From contig SMMW01000001.1 in the NCBI GenBank assembly GCA_004794655.1, forward strand, positions 3,841,001 to 3,905,000: a stretch of DNA of 64,000 nucleotides, written 5' to 3'. The position numbers were made by a program, and so were the translations under genes. Of this stretch, positions 38,368-49,800 are shown in pieces; the first letter of the stretch is position 1; the number at the start of each line of letters is the position of its first letter. The notes under the pieces are model-generated. The model had not been told where the DNA came from and did no database searches. It saw only the letters and a program-made list of their open reading frames with translations. Source of the stretch: Marisa cornuarietis. Lineage: Eukaryota; Mollusca; Gastropoda; Architaenioglossa; Ampullariidae.

Positions 38368-39288
38368 CTCAGAACAGTTGGGCAAACAAAGTTCGACTGA
38401 TACTTTGATACTGTCAGCGTTTTCTCTGACTACAGACAGTAACTGAACTCCCCAAGAAGCTTGAAATCTGCAAAAAATCCCATCTTTTAACTCCTCTAGT
38501 TCCTGGCAGCTGACTTCTAATCCAAGCCCCCTTTTCCTGCACTACTACTTTCACCCAAAAGCCATGCACTGTCTTTGAGATATAACCTGTCGTGTTTGCA
38601 ATTCAAACAGCTGCATATGTAAACATGTTGATGGTCTCCAGAAGAGTGCAGGATGTCATATTTGCCGTTAAGCTTCTATATTAATGTCAGTCTAGGTAAG
38701 CATGCGAAATGTCTGCGATCCGATCTGGTCCTAAATGATTTATGTAGCACATATCTAATAGACTCGTTCTGTGAAAACCACAACAAAGACAAACCCAGTC
38801 CCTCTCATATTCAGCATTTAGGTCCCTGTGCACACTAGGATTCAGAAAATAAATTAAATACAAATAATGCTCCATTACAACGGGAAATTCACGCTTGAAT
38901 TTCTTGCCAGTAATATGACTAAGTACACACCACTAGTGCTTTATAGGACGGAACAGAGAAAACAATGACATTGACGGCATATGATCGATATGAAAGAAAC
39001 ACCATTGTTTGCACAAGCAATATTCCAAAAATGTGAGAAGAAGTAGGAATAATATCGAAACTTCACTGCTTACACAATCGATATGGAAACATGTCAGACA
39101 AGAAGGGATACCACTAAAACATCATCAATTAAGCAGGAGATCTGCACAAATGTACGAGGAGCAGGAACAGCAACAAAAGTCGTTGTGTGGGGAAGCATCT
39201 TGGTCTGGACACATCCAACTAGAGTTGTAACCCATGTCTCTGATGTTGTGATTGTAGCACAGGTATCGAAAGCAGCAAAAGGTGGCTG

Positions 39289-39371
39289 AATTTAACCTTA
39301 AAAAATGTGATGTGGATCACGGACCTTCATATGAAGGTCCGTGATCCACATCACATTTTTTAGGTTAAATT
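39289..39371. repeat. Near-perfect 83-bp palindrome without spacer
   Basis: Left arm 39289-39330 and right arm 39331-39371 are reverse complements except for one extra T in the left arm. The centre is CTTCAT|ATGAAG. The arm carries GTGATGTGGATCACGGACC. A partial third copy (GAAGGTCCGTGAT followed by GTGGAT) lies at about 39377-39395. With no loop, it would form a cruciform or a long hairpin RNA. Confidence 0.97.
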
Positions 39372-40495
39372 ACACAGAAGGTCCGTGATGTGGATGGTAC
39401 GTGTGTCGTGGCTACCACGGATTAAAAGTTAGTCAAAACTGTTGTATCTTTTCACTGTATGATGGAGGATATACTTTTAAATAGAACTATTTTAATAGTA
39501 TCTTTCAAACGATAGAAAACTGTGCAGAGGGGAAGCCTGGGTGTAGTAGGTAGTTGTCGTGGATGTTTATTCTTCACCTAACAACATTAACCTTTATTCT
39601 TTCCTAAAATCACAGCCGTAAATTGGTTTTCTAATAACTCTAGCATGTACTACAATATAAAAGAGAAAAGACCGGAGTAAACGTACACCGTAGCAAAGCC
39701 CGCAAAAAATATGAAACTTTTTTTTTATATGTACACATCTCCACTCGAGCTCTTTCAGGAATATTCGACCAAAAAACTGTTTTGTACGTTCTCTATATAT
39801 TTTGTAAAGCTGTAGTTTTCCGAATGTGGCATATTTCTTCCTCCCTCTCTATCTCTTCTTTTTTTTCGCTTGGAGTCTGCATAAATTGACAATGGTGTTA
39901 CATCTGTTTTCGCCGTATCCCGCCCATATTCAATATCTGGATTAAGTGGAAGACCATCTGCCGACAAGCGGGTTCATTATCGTGGATCTGTTTTGTGCAG
40001 CAGTTTGCTGTCATGTGACCTAAGTAACGAACATACTCTCGTGCTGTGAGTTTACATTCTTCAAGATTCTTAATGGCAGATGTTGGTCCGAAACACAGGG
40101 CCCTATATACAGTGCAGCCAAGACCGCCTGCCCTCCTTTGCACGCAGCATGATTGCGCACCAAAAACTCTTCCTGGCGCGCTTTACCTCTTTCACGGCGC
40201 CGCAAAACGAAATAGCTAAACATAAACAACAAAAAAACTTACCAGTGGAATATATACGGCGTGAATGTAAACATGTAGCTGTTAGAAATCTCTATCTCGC
40301 GTGCGCGTGCACACACACAGAGCAGTAGCTTACATCAAGGGACCCCGTCCCAGGCATCCCCCGAACAAGTGATCGCATTACTAGTGTCCAGGTAAGAGGG
40401 AAGTTGGGGGCAAAGTCACTGGCCGTGTCGCAGGCTGACAAGATGAAAGTGGGCGGCGACAGTGTTGGGTTAAACTGGTAGCACATGAAAATTTA

Positions 40496-40962
40496 AAGGT
40501 CATCCCTTTGCCTTCTTCGGTCGTTAAAGCCCCGGTGGGGGGTTAGAGACCTCACTTTTCTCGGGGTCAGCTTTATGTGAGGGTGGTGCCGGTCTCTTCT
40601 CCTAAGGCCCCCCGGTAGTGTAGTGGTTAAAACACTCGCTTGTCACCACTGCAGTGAGCGGCTCAGGGTTCAGATCTCGTCTCGGGACACTCTCTGTATG
40701 TGACACCTGTTCGCAGGGCTGGGCGGCGGGGGTTTTCTCCGGTTTCCTCCCCCCTCCTTTTCCCCCCATAGTGCGAAATCACCGCAAGGTGGAAGCACTT
40801 TCCAACTAAATAAACAACAAACAACAACAACTCTTCTCCCTTTGCCGACTTTATCTTCCCCGGCCTTTTATGTAGTCAGGCACCCATTCCACACAGCTGG
40901 GTCGACTGAGGGAGTTTGCTGCGCATCACGGGTATCCAATCGGCATGCCTCTGGGTTCGGAC
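40496..40962 (-). mobile_element. SINE type III, split by a nested type I SINE
   Basis: Two halves, 40496-40603 and 40831-40962, together match the type III copy at 12573-12802 in opposite orientation: AAAGGTCATCCC, CTTTTCTCGGGGTCAGCTTT and GTGAGGGTGGTGCC in the first half; CAGGCACCCATTCC, CAGCTGGGTCGACTG and AGTTTGCTGCGCATCACGGG in the second. The interruption is a complete type I SINE with its own duplication. Confidence 0.85.
40604..40830 (+). mobile_element. SINE type I, full-length, nested in a type III SINE
   Basis: The tRNA-like head has A-box-like TAGTGTAGTGGTTAA and B-box-like GGGTTCAGATCTC. The core is CTGTATGTGACACCTGTTCG and CAGGGCTGGG. The 3' tail has TTCTCCGGTTTCCTCC and AAGGTGGAAGCACTTTCC and ends in (AAC)n-like repeats. 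The flanking CTCTTCTCCT (40594-40603) and CTCTTCTCCCT (40831-40841) are its target duplication, with one extra C on the right. Confidence 0.9.
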
Positions 40963-41860
40963 ACACACGGCTTTCCACTTCTCCCAGTAACACTTATGCA
41001 CCAGCTACAACGGAATAAATTCATAATTGAGACCCAGTCAGCAGCACTAGGTTACACAACTACGGATGACAAAACATCCCATGAAAACGATCCACAGCAC
41101 AATCGCACATTAGTCAGATTGGTCTAACGGATATGATCAGGCCGTTGTTTACAAGGCTTTCTTGAAAACCTTGCTGCTGAAGGCACGTGACTACTGTGGT
41201 TGATCTCTGACATCCCAAATGGTCCTTGTACATCGTTTTGGCGCTGATGTAAACATATCACTCTGATGGAACTTCTTAATCGAATACTTATTGTGGAATA
41301 TGACCATGACACATTTTGACATGACAGACAAACCTACATCTGCTTGAAGAATATTGATGTTGTTATAGGTGTGGTTGCTGTATCTAAGTATCAGAAATAA
41401 ATACAAACTTCTCTTTAAGTCTCCTGATCTGATACTTGAAACAATTAAACGTATGTACACGTGTGGCACAAACGCCTTTCCCCCAAGCTCAGATCAGTGA
41501 GTTTCTGCAGTAGCAGGCTTCCTGTTTGTACTTCACTATGTTCCAAGCTAACCCTTTACATATGTTTGTGTCTGTGTTTTGTCAAAAGACGATCTCCTTT
41601 GCCCGGCCCTGCCAGGTGCGAAGGTAACATTGCCGGCAGGTATACACCAAAAGACCTGTAATAAGGCCACAAGACTACTCGGGATAATTCCAGGTGCTGT
41701 GGCCTTGGCTTCCCAGCGGTTTCTCTCAGTGGCGGGAATGAACTCTATTAACATCGAAAGTCGATGGAGGAGGACGAAAAGGTGGCGAAGATGATGACTG
41801 TAGCAGTTGGCTTCCAAAAAACTAAACCAAAACAGAAGGGTGCATATTTTACTGTGCCTT

Positions 41861-41900
41861 CGTGTGTGCGTGTGCGTGGGTGCGTGCGTGCGTGCGTGCG

Positions 41901-41960
<60 letters not shown>
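41861..41960 (+). repeat. (TGCG)n followed by (TG)n microsatellite
   Basis: A 100-bp array whose left part is TGCG-rich and right part pure TG. It lies inside intron 1 of the minus-strand gene. The 226-codon minus-strand open frame across it (41548-42228) is not credible as a gene. Confidence 0.97.
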
Positions 41961-41961
<1 letters not shown>

Positions 41962-43551
41962 CCTCTCTATTATTGGTTTCAGTCGCCGTGTTAGAGGTCG
42001 ACAAGTTGCGGCATGTCGCAATAAACTAATTGATTTTTCAGCGTTGCTCTTCGAACGCCACAGGTGCTCAGCCAGCAAAACAAACTCACAACAATGTAGA
42101 CGTCGCCTGCTTGTCTTGGTGTTTGTTGTTCGGTACGCATATCGCATTTTTCGGTTTCTTTGATCAGGCTGGGATGCAGAGTGGGCGAACAAAATAAGCA
42201 GGCGGTTTCTTTTCTTCACAACACACAAACAGAAAACACACCATCATTTAATGTTCAATGTTTTCCTTCAAATACATTGTTTTCAAAAAAAAATTCTCTG
42301 AGATTTCTCGTGGCTGGGAAAGACTTTGTTTTAATTGATCAGATTCAAAAATAGTAAAGTGTTAATGCTATCTTCGATAAGCATTGCATGCAACACAATA
42401 TTAAAGAGTAGGTTTTTTAAATGGTTTTATAGAGATGCAATCAAAAGAGAACCAAGCAACACTACAACAACGACAACAACAAATCCCGCAACTGTTCCAT
42501 CCGATAAACCTGCCGTGTGCCATGAAGCAATATATTTGGAAAACAGAAACGACCTACAACAAACTGCATCAGGATTCTAATCTCAGATCCACCTGCCCAC
42601 CCTACTCCATCTATATTTACGAAGAAGTGGCTCGCAAGCCAGTGCAGTTACATTAGCTGGTTTAGGAGGATCTGACAGTACGAAACATGCATTAATTTAC
42701 GATAATCACAAGACAACACTGTTCCAAGAGAAACTCGACAACAGCAAACAAATATATCAGAAACTGAGATGGCAATAAGCAACATTTTCAGGGAAGCGCA
42801 ACGTGGCGGTCTCTTGGTTCCTACTGTCTTGGACTTGATACCATTATTAGCATAAAGTGACTGGCATCAGTCTAAGGGACACTTAGCACGTGCGTGCTAA
42901 CCATCAATCCCTCGCTATTGTGAATAATGTAAATTTTCTTTTAAAGTCCAAAACAAGCTCACTGATATCTCCAGTCTACCCTAGGTGTGTATGCCAACTG
43001 CTCTCCTCTGTCTCAGTCCACTGGTTGTATCATCTCCCACCCCACCCACCCCTGCATATATGTCTTATGTTTCTAAAGTACAACGACAACCGATGATGTT
43101 AAATGAAGCACACGAACACGGGAATGTGGGCGCTGATAATGTCAGTGCATCTCAAGCTGTCTGGGGCTGTGATGGTAAACACAGCTCGATTCTGACAAAT
43201 TACAGTGGAAACGGATAATAAATTAAGTAGGATGTGCTGCTTTAAGAAGCTTACATTTTAAAATAATGTGGAAACACACGTGCGCATTTCCGCACGCATC
43301 ATATAGCGCACAGATAAAGAAAACACTTGTAAATATTCAATGTCCATGTGAACAGTCAACATTTGCTGAAACTTCGGCCTGCCTTTCATGTCCAATTTAC
43401 TTTGTATCTAGACAAAACATTTGTTGCGTGTTTTTAGTCTAACCTAATCACATGTGTCTCCTTTCACCTTTTTGAATTCAGTTTCGGTTACATGCTTTAT
43501 ATAAAAGAAAGTAATTACATAAAATTGCACATGCGTGTATGCTTAAGGGCT

Positions 43552-43567
43552 TATATATATATATATA
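43552..43567 (+). repeat. (TA)n microsatellite
   Basis: A 16-bp alternating TA run, 320 bp downstream of the exon 1 donor. Confidence 0.9.
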
Positions 43568-43881
43568 GGTACACAGACATAAGGTATACTAATTCATTTC
43601 TGAATGGATGATGGATAGACAAATTACCTGTGTTAAAATGAGGGCTAAGCACTAAAGCTCAGTTTTTTTCATGCATTGCGATGGTTTATGAAAAAAAATT
43701 CTAATCTCTTACACCTTCGCCAACAAACCTGCAAAATCTAAGCAACTCGACTTAACCTGTGAGAAAATTAGAACAAAAATTTGTTACACCTCGAAATCAC
43801 AAAATTGAACAGCAGCAGGTGACAGTCTGTCATTAAGGAGCTGTAACTGAAAGATAAAAATTAAGCTAAAGTGGAACTCAC

Positions 43882-44137
43882 CCAGTCCAGGGAGGAGAAT
43901 GTTGAAGATAAGACACGTGACTGCCAGAGGTTTGCTCATGGCAGGGATGGAGTCCCGCAGACTGGTGTCGCCTTCAGTCAGCTTCTCGCGGGATCTTTGT
44001 GTCACTACCTGGTGTGGCTGGTGTCCCATCATGTACCCAGGCATCATGGGCCGCCCGTACCCACCCGGATACGCCTTCCTTTGCAGGCGGGGGGACGGCG
44101 TTGGGGTCGAGGACCCTCCACTGTAGACTACCTGCAT
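43882..44137 (-). CDS. SPEC3/stum family membrane protein, coding exon 1
   Basis: First recognised coding exon of a minus-strand gene of the SPEC3/stum family, small proteins with two membrane segments. From the Met at 44137 it encodes 85 residues plus the first base of a Gly codon. A hydrophilic N-terminus rich in Gly, Pro, Met, Tyr and His (residues 1-70) is followed by the first hydrophobic segment, AVTCLIFNILLPGL, which holds the family's LPGLG motif. The exon ends in G before a consensus donor, GTGAGT, giving a phase-1 intron. An in-frame TGA at 44188-44186 lies upstream with no Met between, so 44137 is the simplest start; an upstream coding exon spliced in within about 50 bases is not excluded. 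In Drosophila, stum is needed for proprioceptor mechanotransduction, and SPEC3 is linked to cilia in sea urchin. Function here is inferred from family only. Confidence 0.85.
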
Positions 44138-45941
44138 AGTGACCAAATTTTCTGGAGGAACTCCAGAGATCCGTAGATTTTTAGTTCAGGCCTGAGCCTT
44201 TTTTCCGTTCAAGAACTTTTGTTTCTTGTTCATAACATGACAGGAATGCCCTGGGAGACTTCAGAGCTAATGTCTTAGTTTTTTTGTGACTTCAATGAAA
44301 CGCGTACTCCAGCTTCTAGTTTCATTCATGTTTCATCTTGAAGCGTTTCGAGCTAAAAATTCCCCTCTCAGCTAAAGTCGTTTTTTTTCTCCTCACTCCT
44401 GGGCCGTGCCAGGTCCCGAATTGCATGCAGACACAAAGATCCACTGCTGTGATGCGTACACGTGAAGGTCCCAGTCCATCATATTTCGACTTTATCGCAT
44501 CCTACACCGTACGTGCACGCAGACCAGTTCTTGACATTTTGCCGAGTAACTATGTCAAAAAGAGAGTGAGAAGGTAGAAAAAAATAATGTACTTGTAGCT
44601 CGAGTCTATTACGACCTTGACCTCGATATCATGTTCTTCTAAGTACCCCACAACACCCTTTGGTCGCTTTCTCTTCTTTCTGTGAGAATTGTTTACCATT
44701 TCTCTGAGCTTCATAGGCGGCTGTCTCTCTCTCTCTCCACCCCTCAGCTGACGTAATTACATTGTGCGCATTCTTCTGTCCTTACTGGTATACCACACCA
44801 GGGGCTTCCTTTGCCACTTTTTACCCTTCTTCTCCTCTTGTTTAGTCACACCTTCCTGTCAGGACATACGTTCTTGTTCCACACCGTGCGGCAGGCCGCA
44901 TCTTCGCTGTGTGCATCTAATTTTTATCCTCGACAGGTGTACTGTGAAGCTGTACGACCTTGTTTTTGAATGTCTGAGCCGCACGTTTCATTCACACTTT
45001 AACTTTCCACGATTCCCCCTAATATCCCTCCCCCACCCGCTTCTTAGCATGCACGCCAACAGACCGATGTTCAGTTGTTTTTTAGGTTTATTCTTAGATA
45101 CCAACTGTTTCTCTCTCCTGCTGTGCTGATGTGTATCTGCACTCGCTTGCTGGGGTATCCATCGCAATCCTGCTGCTGTTTCTTTACGATGCAGAGTTCG
45201 GCACTTCCTATTTGCCGGAAAGTGTAAAATCTGTATGTAATTGTCTTGAGAGATGTCTCTGAGTGACCTGGAACAAAAAAGTTAGCTGTCGGTTAGTTAT
45301 CACAAAGCGCTCATTATAGACCTATTATTGTGTAATGTTAAACAAAGGTTACTGTGAGGAAGTAGGTGAGTTCAGCATCTCACGTTGATAAACTCGTGAA
45401 TGTCTAAATATTACCCACGCATCTCTCGTCTCTCTCCTATATTTTCTGTATTTTCTGATCTTGTAAATAACCTATCTAGAACCTCACAGCTCTAGAAAAT
45501 ACCCATATGAAGCCATACACCGCATTCAGTCGAAAGTTATCGCAGAGAAAACATTTTGCGTTAAAGTGCATGACTAGACTGTCACATGCTCGACCGACAT
45601 GTCGGCGTCCATCCCTACGTGTGTTCGAAGACTTCAGAAACTAAAAACCTGACATTTTCAAGAACAGTAATAGGCAATTTTTAAACTCCTCTATACTGCT
45701 GCCTTTACAATGTACTGCCGAAAATGTGTTGTTACATTATAACCCGTTACTATACGCTGAAGACAATTAACTCTTTCATTTCCAAATTGCTAGGCGATGG
45801 TTTTTTCCCGTTACACACCCCTAAAGCCTGGTTACCAGATTCTAAATGACCGCTATCGCAAATCGACCAGTGTGGTGTTCTTATTTCATAACTAAATCTT
45901 ATAAACACTGTGTGTGCATGTATTGGTTACACGAGCAAATA

Positions 45942-45982
<41 letters not shown>
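45942..45982 (+). repeat. (AAT)n microsatellite
   Basis: About 40 bp of uninterrupted AAT units, upstream of the minus-strand gene. Confidence 0.97.
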
Positions 45983-45983
<1 letters not shown>

Positions 45984-46654
45984 GAATTTTATAAGCAGTT
46001 ATTCAAAGAAATTCCAGTAAGAGGTTATGAGTAAATAAATTTCTTAATTACTGCGCTTCTCATCGACATTGTTTTAAAAAAGAAGAAAGCTAAATAGCTT
46101 TGCCTCTCTTCTGTTCAAATTCAGAGTGCAGTCCAGCGCACACCACGAACTCTGCAGCGAGTTCCATGCGAGACAAATCATTGGTGTGAACCTTTCAAAC
46201 TGCAGGAATTTTCAAGAAAAAAAAACGTTTTCTTTTTTTAGGGTGCAGGCAGAGGGCAGCAGACGAGTGCTAGAAGGCAAGCGATGGATAGTTGTTTCCC
46301 TTTTACGCGTCTGAAGACTGTTCTGTTAAGTCCAGGTCTTCCAGTGTTTGTGTCCAATGTGCTTGGCCTTCTTTAACAGGACAGCTTTATTGCCTTCTTG
46401 AGAGGTACAGCGTACCTTCTGGCTTGTCTTGAATCGCCAGGGTACCTGTGTTCTAGTCCTTCTTCTTTACCCCTTTACTCCTTTTTAAATCTCTCTCTCT
46501 CTTTCGGGGTGTGTGCATGAGCACACGTGAAGTCTTACATGTGCACTTGCTAACACAACACAGACCCTTATATTCATGGAACCTAATCTAGATAAAGTCA
46601 ATTTAAACTACTGGAACTTTTGGAAATGTTCCATACAGATTTCCGTCCCCTTGA

Positions 46655-46805
46655 GTGGGTTAACAGTTCAGCCAATCACAGTTTTCGTTTTATTATAAAG
46701 TAGGGAACGGTTTTTTTTCGTCAGGCGCCATTTTGGAGTCTAATGTCAGTCACTCAATTTGACATGGATGTGTACTTCAACAACCGCAAATGAGAAGAAA
46801 ACAGT
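46655..46805 (+). promoter_or_regulatory. Possible plus-strand promoter with short first exon
   Basis: In order: a CCAAT motif in CAGCCAATCACAG, a TATA-like TTATTATAAAG about 20 bases on, a GCGCCATTTTGG block resembling a YY1 site, an ATG with a nine-codon frame, and AAAACA|GTAAGT, a consensus donor near 46803. Each motif is common alone; the order and spacing are suggestive. No downstream coding exon was recognised. Confidence 0.25.
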
Positions 46806-49800
46806 AAGTAATATTTAAATTCTAATGTATATTCTAATAAAATATATGTTTGTTTGGCACTTTATGTTTGTATATATTGTGTAAATAATTTTTTTTGTTA
46901 ACTTCGAAACTGAAAGACACCGCATGAACCGGTTCTAAACTGCACATAGACACCATCTTTCATTTGATTTTAGTACTAGAAGACCAAATCTATGTATCTT
47001 AAAATTTACACCAAGTTAATGTTTTAAAAATGCTCTTTAAAACGGTGTATCACAGATGGTTGTCTTTACTGTAGTTTGATAAATATAAATTTTCAAAACT
47101 GCCGGTCGAAATTTCCATCCCGGGCATTTGCTGGTACGCGGCCATTAGATTAAACATCAAAAATAGGATTTAAGAAGAAATAAGATGACATAGCCAAAAA
47201 AGCTACTTTGTTTGTCGGAGGTAAGGAATAATGTGGAAAAAAGGTGAAGTAGTTAGTATAAGCCAACAAAAATACTGCTGTACCCTATGCAATACGGCCG
47301 CCTTCTTTCTTTTGGCTTCAACAGCTGTAATACACGTTTCCTGTTGCTCCAGCAGTTCTATCACAACAACCATCATGTGCAAGAAGATCTCAGATGTGGC
47401 GAGGCATGTGACCTCTAATGTCGGAGTTTATTGTTATGCTCTGTTCCAACTGATGCGGTGTGCAGGCGGCTTTTTTCCCCTCCCTTCTCACCACAACGCA
47501 CTTCCGTATCATAACGCAGGTCTTGTTTCGTACTTGCAAGTCGACTTGCATCACGTGACGCCGGTGCACGCTCGCTTGTAAAGACGGATTTTCTCGAGAG
47601 TAGGGCGGTGTTTACCACAAACTACGGCAGTGAGGGATTCCAAGGATGGACTTTGAGGTCTGATGGGAATACTCGGTCAGGATACGGCATTAATCCATAG
47701 CCTCAAAGGATGATGGGTAAACAGCCAGCGAATTTCTCTGCACGGAATTCTGTTTCCCTAAGTCTTTCTCAGACTTCAGCAGCAAGCGTCTGCTGCAATC
47801 ACCAGCAAACAACACACCACTGATCTCAGTAGACTAGTACAGAAAGTGTCTAGTGCACACATCGGTAGACCAGTGCAACAACAGCCCTCTGCATGCAGCA
47901 AATGTCTACCTTTCAAGTCGATGCATTAATGTTATTAACATGCTGTGACACATGTACACTTTGTTCAAGCGCCACAAGCGGCTGACTCTATAGAAACTGG
48001 ATAATCGTCCTTCACGATGGAACGACTATTCTCTATTGTGAACGGATGTTCTGTATCCCATCCTACCATCAGGTTTGGAGGGGTGGAGGTAGTGTGCCTT
48101 TACAAGTCAATGATCAATGCATACACACGTGTACACTTCCTCATCTCTAGTGGACAACAACACGGATGCTCCCGGAGCATGTCAGCGAGTGTCGACGCTG
48201 GCAAGTTTTGATGCATCAAGTATAGACATCAGTCCATCTGGACCTCGAATAGGCTGTTATATAGCATACATCCGGATCAACACGGACAGACTCAAGCCAC
48301 AAGTATCACTACGCAAGTCAATCAAAAGCACAAAACTCGACGCAGTTTTGTTTGTTCCTCTGGTCTTCTTCCGCTCCTCTCCCAGTTTAGACCAGATTTC
48401 AAGGAGGTAGAATAATCTGGTACAAACATTTGTGCTTCTCTTTACACGAGCAGTTAGTAATGATTCATAAAATCGTTACTAATATTATTATAATAGTCTT
48501 CATTAGCTTAATTATTCTCCTGCTAAGAGTTGATGCGCTCTGTGTTATCGGCCCTTAGTTCAGTTCTCTCCCTGTGAGAATGAAGTCACTTCCCCTTTAG
48601 CTTTGAGCTTTATCCTGAACCTCATCCCAGAAACGTCTTCAATTACTGGCTTTAACAAATACCATCCCCAAATTTTAGACATTAATTTAAACATTAAAGT
48701 TAACTTGGAACAATCTGGTACATAACCGATATCGACTAGCTTAGGCTATTTAACGAAAATTTCAGAAATAACTCCTATGGTGTTTTCACGTTTGTGTTAA
48801 ATATATTAGCAGCAGTTTGTTCTTTATAAATAGACTCTAGTATTAGACAATAATAGATTCGTTTTCATCACATTCTGTGCTGACCAGGACATGGCAACAT
48901 CCGTAGATCGAAATAAAAGCGCGACTGTTGACTGGGGATTGCATTCGCCGGATGTGACTATATTTAGACTATTGATAATCCACCAGGCGTGCGGTCGTTG
49001 TTTTCCAGAAGCAGAAAGGCAAGGGTCTTCCCTCTTGTCCTCCCGCTCACCTGGCACGGACGGTTTAAAAGAGATCCTGTTTTTATGGCTGATCACTTTG
49101 GTCTTGAACGTGTGGGTCCTGCAAATGTTGTCAAACAAGTGTTCATTGGTGTCAGTTTTGGATCCACTGGCAAGTCCGTAGTCACACAAAGTTGGACAGA
49201 AATACCGTGTACCGTGGCTATGGCCTTTCATTTACACCCCACATTGAGGGCAGCAGCTGAAGACAATTTGTCCTCTTCGCCTTCTCCCCTCCCTGCACAA
49301 AAGCGACCTCCGCAGACTGGCACACCTTGTATATTAGCCCTTTGTCTGTAAATCCTCAACACTCTTTCAGTCTCTTAATTACCAGTCTTTGCTCCCACCT
49401 GAGAGATTTATTACAGAATGACATAAATCAGCCTACTACTTGCAATGACCTCTTGCAATAGTTCTCTGATCAGGTGTTTCGGCTAAAACGTCGCTAAAAA
49501 TCGAGTCTTTGTTGCCTTCACGCTATCATCTCTTTTTGTTTGTTATCATCGTATGCGGGCATGCCTCCATGTGCTTCTCCTTCTCCATGCTGACCAGCTG
49601 TGAGAATAATCAAAGCACAGCACAAACACCTTCACTTCGCTATCATCACCAGTTACATCTTTGTTCTTTTAATTTCAGTTGATGTATGAAAACTAGCATG
49701 ATACTCAGAGTCCACACACACACACACAAGCAGCGTGATCAAGTATGCCAGTGCTTTACTGAGTTATAAAGTTTCTTTTTTTAGGAATTTTATATATTTA

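Larger units (their letters stand above)
21229..43881 (-). other. Intron 1 of the minus-strand SPEC3/stum gene (22.65 kb)
   Basis: Bounded by donor GTGAGT at 43881 and acceptor CAG ending at 21229, phase 1. Apart from the repeats listed separately (minisatellite 25553-26177, Harbinger fragment, inverted repeat 27914-28021, SINEs at 31725, 32067, 38199, 40604 and 40496, palindrome 39289-39371, and GTAT, GAAA and TG arrays), it is AT-rich sequence without recognised genes. Three minus-strand open frames (near 28.8, 29.5 and 34.4 kb) are described as candidates. The stretches 21.3-25.5, 33.0-34.3, 35.5-37.2 and 42.0-43.8 kb show nothing else I can support. Confidence 0.8.

Noticed and set aside
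41548..42228. 226-codon minus-strand open frame
   Set aside because: It runs through the TG/TGCG array as His-Thr repeats; the flanks show no domain.
44764..45129. 121-codon plus-strand frame rich in Leu, Phe, Ser and Cys
   Set aside because: Composition follows the pyrimidine-rich DNA; no motif and no splice context.
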